In this document: positions 57,036-64,000 of the stretch, one piece after another
Numbering within the stretch: the first letter of the stretch is position 1
Layout: every line of letters begins with the position of its first letter
NCBI RefSeq assembly: GCF_009755605.1
Contig: NZ_WPNZ01000015.1
Coordinates: 1 to 64,000, forward strand
Direction: 5' to 3'
Length of the DNA stretch: 64,000 nt
Source of the DNA: Streptomyces typhae
GTDB lineage: Bacteria; Actinomycetota; Actinomycetes; Streptomycetales; Streptomycetaceae
Notes under the pieces: model-generated
What the model was told of the DNA's origin: nothing
Seen by the model: only the letters and a program-made list of their open reading frames with translations
Databases searched by the model: none
Translations under genes and position numbers: made by a program

Positions 57036-59829
57036 CCGGCCGCCGCTGGAGCTCCATGGCACGCCGGACGGTGCCGCCCTGGCACTGCGCCGCGGCACGG
57101 TTCCAGGGCGCATAGAGCGCGTCGACGTGCTGGACGGCCCCGCGGTCGTCAGCACCACGACCTTCACCCCACCCGTCGACGGCGCGGCGGCCGACGCCGA
57201 CCTGCGCCTCACCCCGTGGCGGCGCAGGCCCGCCGCGCCGACGGTGGTCGTTCACTACCGCCGCCATCAACCGGAGTCCCGCGTCCCCGCGCCGTCGGCG
57301 CGCAGCAGCTTCCGGCTCGACCCGGACCAGATCGGAGACCGTCCCATGACCCAGGCCACGCCCGACGGCACCGCTGCGGACACTCAGGGCCCCGACCTCA
57401 TCAGCGCGTTCTTCGACTTCGGTACCAGCCGCGCGGTCTGCGGCGTGTTCGACCTCCGTAGGGTGACCAGCAGCGAAGCGGCGCTGCCCGCCACCGGCGT
57501 GGAACGGGCCAAGGGCCTACTCCCGGTCCAGCTCTTCGGCGCCGGCAACTCCACCGATCCCGTAAGGGAGATCGAGAGCCGCACTGTAGGCATCCCCCGG
57601 GTCAGGGGCGCGGCCTGGCGCGAGATCTTCGCCACGGCGCCGCTCGACGTGCACCACCTCAGCCACACCGAGCCTCGCTCCAGCGACCTCGTCGTGACCG
57701 GCGACAGCGTCGACTTCGCGGGTGATGCCACGGGGGCGCGCGTACGTGGGGTCAAGCGCCATCTGGCCGACCTGGACACGGTCGTGCCGGGTACGGTGTT
57801 CCAGGGCCGGGAGCTCTTCCCCCGGATCTACCGGCGGTTCGCTGAGGTCGTGGCCGCCGAGCTGGAACTGCCTCGCGCCATCGGCTCGTTGAGCGTGACC
57901 TTCCCCACCAAGCTGCCGCCGGACAAGCGCGAGGACCTGCTCAAGATCCTGCGCCCGCTCGCGGATAAGGTCGAGATGCACATCGACGAGGCGGTCGCCG
58001 CCGCCGGTTTCTCCATGATGAAGCGGTTCGGCGCGGACTTCCTGCTCGGCGTGGAGGCGTTCACACTGCACTCCCGGTGCCCCGAGGGCCCCCGCGCCTG
58101 GGAGTCCCCGGAGGACTGGGCCGAAGCCCGCGCTTGGCACGAGAACCTGCTGGTCCTCGACCTGGGCGGCGGCACTTTCGACTGCGCCCTGATCAAGGTG
58201 GTCGTGGTCGACGCGACCCCGGCAGCGGCGGGCCGGAGCTCCGGCCGGTTCTACAAACTGCAGCCCCAGGTCCTCGCGTCCGGCGGGCGCCTCAACGTCG
58301 GCGGTGACCGTCTCACGGCCGAGCTCTTCACCCTGCTGCGCGGCAAGTTCGACATCCTGCCGGGCGACACTCGGTTCCGGGGCGTGGAGCAGGCCGCACC
58401 TCGCAGGGAGCTCTTCCACGCGCTGTGGGAGGCGGCCGAGGCGGTGAAGCGGCAAGGCCTCGGGTCGTCAGCGCCCAAGGCGGTCCGCGTCACCGTCCCC
58501 ACTCCCGACGGCAGCGCTCCCCTCCCCGGTGACGTCACCTTCGTCTGGCCGGCGGACACGGACGGTCTGACGCCCGTGCGTCCGACGACCACGGAGGTGA
58601 CGGTCACCGCCGACGAACTCGCCGACCGGGTACGCGACCTCGTCGCGGAAGTCGTCTGGCTGGCCGGGGGCATCGCGCGCGGTGGCCTCGAAGTGACGCA
58701 GGGCACGGGCGAGAGCGTCGACAGGGTGCTTCTGTCCGGCGGCTCGATGCACTCCGCGGTACTGCGCCGGGGCATCGAGGACGCCCTGCGGCGCCGCTTC
58801 GAGAGCGACCTGCTCGCCCCGACCTTCGAGGTCGAGTTCGACGCGGAGTTCGCCAAGACGGGCACCGCCGTCGGGGGCGTGTACCTCGAAGCGGTCGCCG
58901 ATCTCAGCCCGGACGCCGACGACGCCGAGATCGTGCCCGAGCTGCTTCGCGGCATCTCCTACCTGGACGTGGACGCCAGTCGGCTGCACGTGAACCTGGC
59001 GGCCGATTTCCATCTGCGACTGACTCCGCGGGAGGTGGACCCCGTCCCCTTGTTCCGGCGCGGGCAGCCTCTGGAACCGGAGCCCGGCGGTCACGCCCGT
59101 GCCGAGGGCCTGGCCACCTACTCCATGCGCGCGGTGTTCGCCGTGTACCGCTTGGACGTCGCCATGGCGGAGCTCAGCCCGTCCGACGACGCGCTGTGGG
59201 CGACCACCCTGATGCACCGGGAGGAAGCGGACCAACTCGCCGCGGTCGGCGTGCACGCCCGTTTCGAGATCAATGAAGAGGAACGCCTCACGTTGCTGCT
59301 GTGCAAAGGCGACCCGGGCTGGCAGCTCGAAGGCCCTCTGGTCGAGGCCGTGGACGAGCACGACGGGCTCGTCATGCCGCCGGAGCGGGACGGCGAGCCT
59401 GCCAGGTTGCGCTACACCCTTCGCCGTGACGTGTATCAGGTCGGTGTCGGCTTCCGGGAACGCGAGCCGCTCGCCTTCGCGGGCGATCCGGTCCCGCCGG
59501 GCGGGCTGCTCCTGCACGTGCCTTCGCGCCGCATCACGCTGTACTGGGAAGTGCCCGACGCCGAGGTACCGGATCCTGAGTACGCCGAGCCCGTCGAGCA
59601 GGACGCGCGCCGCACCTACGGCACGCTCGCCCACGTGCCGCAGGGACAGGTGTGGGTGTCCCTCGATGAGACGGGCGGTCTGCGCTTCCACAGAAAACGC
59701 CCCGAGCGCCGCAAGAAGACCCGGTTCATGGACCTGATCGACGCCGACCCCGGCTGGGTCTTCGAGGAGGAGATGAAGTCGGGCCTGACGTACGACGAGA
59801 GCAAGGACCCCTTCAGTGGAACCTTCTGA
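57025..59829 (+). CDS. Large Hsp70-like ATPase with extra domains
   Basis: The 934-residue protein contains an Hsp70/actin ATPase core: phosphate-1 FDFGTSRAVCGVFD from residue 130, phosphate-2 LDLGGGTFDCALIK from 378, and the adenosine motif VLLSGGSMHSAVLRRG. A C-terminal half of about 350 residues, with strands in SRLHVNLAADFHLRLTP and YQVGVGFREREPLAF, replaces the normal peptide-binding domain. GTG 57025 (GAGG upstream) adds about 107 residues ahead of the core with good coding composition; ATG 57346 is the alternative start. It overlaps the GTPase gene and its own stop overlaps the next start. Confidence 0.85.
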   Translation: MPHDRPPLELHGTPDGAALALRRGTVPGRIERVDVLDGPAVVSTTTFTPPVDGAAADADLRLTPWRRRPAAPTVVVHYRRHQPESRVPAPSARSSFRLDPDQIGDRPMTQATPDGTAADTQGPDLISAFFDFGTSRAVCGVFDLRRVTSSEAALPATGVERAKGLLPVQLFGAGNSTDPVREIESRTVGIPRVRGAAWREIFATAPLDVHHLSHTEPRSSDLVVTGDSVDFAGDATGARVRGVKRHLADLDTVVPGTVFQGRELFPRIYRRFAEVVAAELELPRAIGSLSVTFPTKLPPDKREDLLKILRPLADKVEMHIDEAVAAAGFSMMKRFGADFLLGVEAFTLHSRCPEGPRAWESPEDWAEARAWHENLLVLDLGGGTFDCALIKVVVVDATPAAAGRSSGRFYKLQPQVLASGGRLNVGGDRLTAELFTLLRGKFDILPGDTRFRGVEQAAPRRELFHALWEAAEAVKRQGLGSSAPKAVRVTVPTPDGSAPLPGDVTFVWPADTDGLTPVRPTTTEVTVTADELADRVRDLVAEVVWLAGGIARGGLEVTQGTGESVDRVLLSGGSMHSAVLRRGIEDALRRRFESDLLAPTFEVEFDAEFAKTGTAVGGVYLEAVADLSPDADDAEIVPELLRGISYLDVDASRLHVNLAADFHLRLTPREVDPVPLFRRGQPLEPEPGGHARAEGLATYSMRAVFAVYRLDVAMAELSPSDDALWATTLMHREEADQLAAVGVHARFEINEEERLTLLLCKGDPGWQLEGPLVEAVDEHDGLVMPPERDGEPARLRYTLRRDVYQVGVGFREREPLAFAGDPVPPGGLLLHVPSRRITLYWEVPDAEVPDPEYAEPVEQDARRTYGTLAHVPQGQVWVSLDETGGLRFHRKRPERRKKTRFMDLIDADPGWVFEEEMKSGLTYDESKDPFSGTF

Positions 59830-60697
59830 AGCCACCGAAGCGTCCGGAGGCCTGGGAGCACCCGAAGCACCAGGTCACGCGGCCCTGGCCCGCACCCTCT
59901 GCGCGGACCTCGCCACCGTGCTCGCCGCCCCCGTCGCTCCCGAAGACCTGAAACCGCGTCACGACGGCGCCGCAGCCCCGCTGTTCGGTCTGATCGCGAC
60001 GGCCGCAGCGGGCCCGCGCCAGATCGTCTGCCGTCTGCTCGCCGAGTGGGTGCGGGCGGGCACGGCGGAGCGCGGCGAACAGCGGGACCTGTGGGGGACG
60101 ACGGCGGTGGACATCACCGCCCTGCGCTGCGCGGACGTCACCCTGCTGCCCGGCCTGACCCTCTCCCCGCTGCCGTCCGACCTGCCCCCGCGCGAAGCGG
60201 TGGAACGCCTGCTGCCGACCGTCGCCGAACTCCTCGGCGCCCTGCGCAGGGTGGCCCTGGTCGAACACGCGCAGGTCACCTACGTACCCGGCTGGACGGC
60301 ACGGCTGCGCCTGCTCGCCGAGTACGACGCGCTCGGCCCCGCCGCCGCGGCCGCCAAGGACCCGGGCGGCTGGGTCGTCACCGCCCACCACCTGGCCGCG
60401 TCGGCGTATGTCTCCGAGGCGGCCGAGGGCAGTGTCTGGGGGCAGCTCATGGCCGTGGTCCGCACCCACGCCCTGCGCGCCCTCGCCGAACTGGGGGAGG
60501 CCAAGGAGGGCGAGGGCGAGCTGGAGCGGCGCGGCTCCGCCGACTTCACCGCCCTCGTCGACATGGAGCGCAGCGTGACCCTCGACGACCATCCGGCGCG
60601 CTCCGGCAACGTCCTGCAAGTGGTGAGGCTGCCGAGGCAGCGGGCAGGCCGGACGGAGAAGGCCCTGGTGCTGCTCGCGCCGAGGAGCGGCGCATGA
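59816..60697 (+). CDS. Hypothetical protein of the vWA/PP2C operon
   Basis: The 293-residue protein is largely helical and is not recognised. It contains QIVCRLLAEWVRAGTAERG, TLSPLPSDLPPREAVERLLP and YVSEAAEGSVWGQLMAVVRT. It starts at GTG 59816 inside the end of the Hsp70-like gene (14-base overlap) and ends overlapping the vWA start by ATGA, so it is translated between them. By position it may be an exchange factor or adaptor for the Hsp70-like protein, but it shows no GrpE pattern like the one in the other cluster. Confidence 0.75.
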   Translation: MEPSEATEASGGLGAPEAPGHAALARTLCADLATVLAAPVAPEDLKPRHDGAAAPLFGLIATAAAGPRQIVCRLLAEWVRAGTAERGEQRDLWGTTAVDITALRCADVTLLPGLTLSPLPSDLPPREAVERLLPTVAELLGALRRVALVEHAQVTYVPGWTARLRLLAEYDALGPAAAAAKDPGGWVVTAHHLAASAYVSEAAEGSVWGQLMAVVRTHALRALAELGEAKEGEGELERRGSADFTALVDMERSVTLDDHPARSGNVLQVVRLPRQRAGRTEKALVLLAPRSGA

Positions 60698-61362
60698 ACG
60701 TCCTGCCCCTCTACGTACTCGCCGACAGGTCGGGGTCCATGGTGGAGCCCGCCGGTCCCGTCACCGCGATCGAAGTGGTCAACACCGTGCTGCGCGAACT
60801 CCTCGCCCGCCTCGCCAAGGACCCCACGATCCGGCGGGCGGTACGCCTCTCGGTGCTCTCCTTCGCCGAGGACGCCCGCGTGGACCTGCCCCTCACCCGG
60901 CTGACGTCGACGACGGCCGTGCCGGAGCTGTACGCCTCGGGGCCGACGTCGTTCGCGGAGATCTTCGAGGCCACCGCGCGCACCGTCGCCCACGACCTGG
61001 CCGGACTGGAATCGGCCCGCCCGCCGCTGGTCTTCATGCTCACCGACGGCCGCCCCAACGCCCGCCGGGACCGCGCGGGCGGCTGGCGGGCTGAGCACCA
61101 GGCGCTCCTCGCCAGCGGGGGGCCCGGCCGCAGGGTCCTGCTCGTCCCCTACGGGTACGGCCGCGTGGACCCCGCCGTCCTCGCGTCGATCGCCGCCGAC
61201 CCGAGCGCCGCCTACCTGGCCCGCCGCAGCGACTCGCCCGCCCAGGCCATCGAGCGGTTCGCCGAACTCGTCTTCGGCTCGGTGGCCCGCAGCGTGGCGG
61301 CGGACTCCGAGCAGGTCGTCCCGCCCGAAGGCACGGTACGGCCCTACGAAGACGACTACTGA
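60694..61362 (+). CDS. vWA protein, TerY-like
   Basis: The 222-residue protein is a single von Willebrand factor A domain. The metal-ion-dependent adhesion site is complete: DRSGSM (residues 10-15), a Thr in GPTSFAEIFEA and Asp in VFMLTDGRP. It ends in the acidic tail TVRPYEDDY. Stand-alone vWA proteins of this size act as scaffolds; next to PP2C and kinase-like genes this one fits the TerY position of TerY-P triads. ATG 60694 overlaps the previous stop (ATGA). Confidence 0.88.
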   Translation: MNVLPLYVLADRSGSMVEPAGPVTAIEVVNTVLRELLARLAKDPTIRRAVRLSVLSFAEDARVDLPLTRLTSTTAVPELYASGPTSFAEIFEATARTVAHDLAGLESARPPLVFMLTDGRPNARRDRAGGWRAEHQALLASGGPGRRVLLVPYGYGRVDPAVLASIAADPSAAYLARRSDSPAQAIERFAELVFGSVARSVAADSEQVVPPEGTVRPYEDDY

Positions 61363-61440
61363 CGCCTACTGACGACTGGGTGATGACTACTGGCAACTGT
61401 TGACGACTGCCGACGACTAGTGACGACTGATGAGGACCAG
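61363..61440. repeat. Degenerate GACGACT heptamer repeats
   Basis: About eight GACGACT or TGACGACTG-like units, some decayed (GATGACT, GCAACTG), follow the vWA stop codon and precede the ribosome site of the PP2C gene. The array may have grown from the GAC-GAC-TAC codons at the end of the vWA gene. Confidence 0.75.
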
Positions 61441-61468
61441 GCAGGACTATTGAGGAGAGCGGCTGCGC

Positions 61469-62383
61469 ATGTCCGACTTCCCGGCCGTGGACGCCATGGA
61501 GACACCCTGGTACGAGCCACCGCTGTTCGCCGGTGACGCGGAGGCCGCCCTGCCGCTGCTCGCGTACGACGGCGGGCAGACGGGCGCGGTCACGGTGCGC
61601 GCGGGCGCGGTGGCCGCGGAGACCTGCCGTCCCCGCGACAACTGCAACGACGCCTTCGCCCTGTGGTCGGACGCCGTGACCGGCATCTGCTTCCTGGCCG
61701 TCGCGGACGGTGTGGGCCGGTCCGAGGACGCGGGGCGTGCCGCCCGCGCGGCCGCCCGGGTGGCGGTGACGGCGTTCAGGGCCGAGTGGCGCCCGGCGCC
61801 GGACCCGGACCCGTCCGAGGTCCGGCTGGCGGAGCGCGTGCGCGGGGCGGTCGCCGACGTGGCGGCCACGCTCGACGCGCAGTTCCGACGGCGTGCGAAG
61901 GACGGCCGGCGCGAACGGCGGGACGGGTACGGCGACTTCCGCACCACGCTCGTGGTGGCCGCACTCGCGACCCGGGTGCCGCCCGGCGGGAGCGTCCCCG
62001 CCGTGGTGGCGCGCGTCGGCGACTCCACCGCGTGGCGGCTGCGCGCGGGCACCCTCGCCCCGGTCTTCCCCGGCCACGCCGACGAACTGGCCCCCACCGC
62101 CGCCCTCCCCGGCAACTACGCGGCCCTCGAACTCCAGGCGCTGAGTGTCGGCGACGGCGAGGTGCTCGCCCTGACCACCGACGGACTGGCACGGGACGGC
62201 CGCGACGAGCACGTACGGGCCTTCCTCGGGCGGTTCTGGGCGGCTCCGCCGACCCCGCTGGAGTTCCTCGGCTCGCTGGCGGTGCGGCGCAACGACCGGA
62301 ACGACGACCGCGCCGCGGCGGTCGTCTGGTTCGGCCACCACGAGTCGTGGCCCGGCGCGTCGTCCGGCTCCGGCACCGGGTGA
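61469..62383 (+). CDS. PP2C-family protein phosphatase
   Basis: The 304-residue protein is a divergent PP2C phosphatase. Metal-binding acidic residues can be placed in DNCNDAFAL, AVADGVGRSEDAG, ALTTDGLARD and RNDRNDDRAAAVVW, and the core strands read TTLVVAALATR and VARVGDSTAWRL. It should dephosphorylate Ser/Thr in the cytosol. GAGGAGAG precedes ATG 61469. It lies between the vWA gene and a kinase-like gene, so it probably reverses the phosphorylation made by that kinase on the vWA or Hsp70/GTPase proteins. Confidence 0.86.
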   Translation: MSDFPAVDAMETPWYEPPLFAGDAEAALPLLAYDGGQTGAVTVRAGAVAAETCRPRDNCNDAFALWSDAVTGICFLAVADGVGRSEDAGRAARAAARVAVTAFRAEWRPAPDPDPSEVRLAERVRGAVADVAATLDAQFRRRAKDGRRERRDGYGDFRTTLVVAALATRVPPGGSVPAVVARVGDSTAWRLRAGTLAPVFPGHADELAPTAALPGNYAALELQALSVGDGEVLALTTDGLARDGRDEHVRAFLGRFWAAPPTPLEFLGSLAVRRNDRNDDRAAAVVWFGHHESWPGASSGSGTG

Positions 62384-62393
62384 GGGCACCGAC

Positions 62394-64000
62394 GTGACGT
62401 CCGTGACGCCCGGCTGGTGGCTGGTGGCCGCCGTCGTCGCCGCCCAGCTCCTCGCCGAGGCGCCGCGCCACGCCATGGACACGGCCGCCACCGACGTCCG
62501 CCGGTACACGGCCGCGGCGGGGGAACTGCGGCGGCGGCGCACGCGGGCGGGCGGCGAATCCGCCCGCGGGGTGTACCTCGCCGCGCGCGTCCGCGAACTG
62601 CGCGGGCTGCGGGCGCGGGCGCGGCGGCGCCACGCCACCTTGTGGCTGCTGCTCGCCGTGGTCTGGGCGGGCAGCCAGGCGGCCTGCTGGGGGTGGGACG
62701 TCAACGCCCGCTGGGACGTGCCGCGGCAGGTGGACGAGAGCGTCGTCGGGGGCCTCGTTCTCGGGGTCCCCGTGCTCGTGGTCCTCGCGCTGTGGCTGGG
62801 CGGCCGGGCGGCGGGGGCGCCCGCGGCCCTGGACCGGGCGGTGGCGCAGCTCGTGTACCCGGCGGCGGGCGCGCTGCTCGTGGCGAGTGCCGCGGAGGCC
62901 GACGGCCCCGAGGGGACGACGGCGAGCGTGGTCGTCATCGCCGTCTCGCCGTTGGTACGACGTGTCCTCGTGACGCCGTGGCGACGGGCGGAGCGGACAC
63001 CGCTGAGCGAGTCGGCGGCTGCCCTGGTGCGGTCGGTCGACCCGCACGCCGGGGCCACTCCGTACCCTCCTGCCGCACCGGTTCCCCCTCCGGGGCCGGC
63101 GCCTCGGGGGCCCGCGCGGGAGCAACCGCAGCCGACCCAGCCGACCCAGTCGATACAGCCCACCCAGTCGATACAGCCCACGCAGCCGGTACAGCCCACA
63201 CAGCAACCGCCGTGGCAGCCACCGTCGACGCAGACGGTACAGCCGACACAGCAGCCACAACCGCAGCCGACGCCGACGCCGACGGTACAACCGCAGCCGA
63301 CGCAGCGGCTGTACCGAGCGCAGCGGCCGACGCGGTACGCGCGGCGCCGCCCGGAGCCGAGTTCCCCCACCCACCCCCTGATCGACCTCGTGCCGCGGGC
63401 CGACCTCGTGGACGACGACCACCCGCTGCCCGGCACGCCGCGGCACATCCGCCCGGTCCGCCACCACCTCTCCAAAGAGGGGTACCTGGCCAAGCTGTTC
63501 GAAACCGGCCCGACCCCCGGCGCCCACGGCGCGAGCGGTGCCTCGTCACCGCAGGAGCGCCCGCGCAACCCCGTGCGCCCCCTCGCCCCGTACCGCGAAC
63601 TCCTCTCCCGCGTCGCCGCGTTGCCCAGCCCGGCCCGCCGCACGGCCGACCGCGTCCTGCTGTGGCCCCGGGCCGTCGTGGGCGAGGGCGAGGAAGCCGT
63701 GGGGGTCCTGTACACGCGGCTCGCCGCACCCTTCCTGTTGCGCGACGGCGGAGCGCAGACCGGCGACCACCTCCTCGCCGAGGAACCGGACTACGCGGGC
63801 TGCCAGGTCCCCTCGTCCCGGCAGCGGGCCGAACTGCTCCACGACGTGGTGTCCGGCCACGCCCTGCTGCACGAGATGGGCCTCGCGCACGGCGACACCA
63901 ACTGGAAGAACTTCGTGTACGGCGTCGCGGCGGGCCGGGGGCACGGACGCCTGATCGACATCGACGGCGTCACGTCGGTCGACGACCCGCGGCCCCTGCT
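62394..64000 (+). CDS. Membrane-anchored kinase-like protein, cut by window edge
   Basis: From GTG 62394, 535 codons are visible and the gene runs off the right edge. Residues 1-30 may form one membrane helix, and two more spans (LLLAVVWAGSQAACWGWDV; VVGGLVLGVPVLVVLALWLG) follow. A Pro/Gln/Thr repeat (QPTQSIQPTQ) links to a cytosolic domain whose end has the kinase pattern LLHEMGLAHGDTNWKNFVYG and RLIDIDGVTSV, i.e. an HGD-x4-N catalytic loop and a D-x-D metal motif. This is the atypical kinase fold, though nucleotide loops are not clear. It would complete a vWA-PP2C-kinase set. Confidence 0.75.
   Translation, partial: MTSVTPGWWLVAAVVAAQLLAEAPRHAMDTAATDVRRYTAAAGELRRRRTRAGGESARGVYLAARVRELRGLRARARRRHATLWLLLAVVWAGSQAACWGWDVNARWDVPRQVDESVVGGLVLGVPVLVVLALWLGGRAAGAPAALDRAVAQLVYPAAGALLVASAAEADGPEGTTASVVVIAVSPLVRRVLVTPWRRAERTPLSESAAALVRSVDPHAGATPYPPAAPVPPPGPAPRGPAREQPQPTQPTQSIQPTQSIQPTQPVQPTQQPPWQPPSTQTVQPTQQPQPQPTPTPTVQPQPTQRLYRAQRPTRYARRRPEPSSPTHPLIDLVPRADLVDDDHPLPGTPRHIRPVRHHLSKEGYLAKLFETGPTPGAHGASGASSPQERPRNPVRPLAPYRELLSRVAALPSPARRTADRVLLWPRAVVGEGEEAVGVLYTRLAAPFLLRDGGAQTGDHLLAEEPDYAGCQVPSSRQRAELLHDVVSGHALLHEMGLAHGDTNWKNFVYGVAAGRGHGRLIDIDGVTSVDDPRPL

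Overview
The window is high-GC DNA from a Streptomyces or close relative. Nearly every gene has G or C in third codon positions, GTG starts are common, the regulators belong to typical actinomycete families (LAL-type LuxR, SARP, several AraC), and three genes carry the rare TTA leucine codon read by the bldA tRNA. The left end looks like accessory chromosomal-arm DNA, with the end of an IS5-type element, a truncated gene, a frameshifted gene and two gene relics.

Layout. 1-2100: an IS5-family transposase tail inserted into a CtaG-like gene, a frameshifted DUF2243 membrane-protein gene, a pirin relic and a GNAT acetyltransferase. 2102-12161: two large LuxR-type ATPase regulators whose 3' ends overlap tail to tail, three AraC regulators and an HSL-type hydrolase; one AraC gene and the hydrolase share a 13-bp upstream motif. 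12327-15861: a DUF1330 relic, two convergent RibD-type reductases, a membrane protein and a methyltransferase.

15988-27488 is the most striking locus. Seven overlapping leftward genes (GTPase, C39-like cysteine peptidase, GrpE-like protein, unknown, second dynamin-like GTPase, Hsp70-like ATPase, YbjN-like protein) diverge from a TPR-CHAT protease, a small acidic protein and a DUF6338-like membrane protein. The components suggest a chaperone- and GTPase-gated protease system, possibly for stress or phage defence. An FHA/HTH-like regulator with a TTA codon follows at 27702.

28553-38921: a secreted L,D-transpeptidase, then an NHLM-type peptide export operon (GG-leader precursor, HlyD adaptor, C39-ABC transporter, second ABC transporter). 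The precursor core has no cysteine and no modifying enzyme lies nearby. DUF3500 and AMP-ligase genes follow. 39088-49908: a repeat-rich region with a doubtful Asp-Pro-Gly-Ala ORF, a TTA-containing SARP regulator, a secreted peptide with five D-x-N-W-P-P-P repeats divergent from a WD40 STAND NTPase, and a CynX-type transporter coupled to a FadR-type regulator. 50352-54984: two universal stress proteins flank a phosphoketolase, a combination typical of hypoxia or dormancy responses, with DosR-box-like palindromes upstream.

55068 to the right edge: a second GTPase-Hsp70 operon (GTPase with unusual P-loop, large Hsp70-like protein, unknown, vWA protein, PP2C phosphatase, membrane-anchored kinase-like protein cut by the window edge). 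The last three genes match a TerY-P-type triad. The window therefore holds two unrelated-looking operons that both pair a GTPase with an Hsp70-like ATPase, which is its main theme. No rRNA, tRNA or CRISPR was seen.
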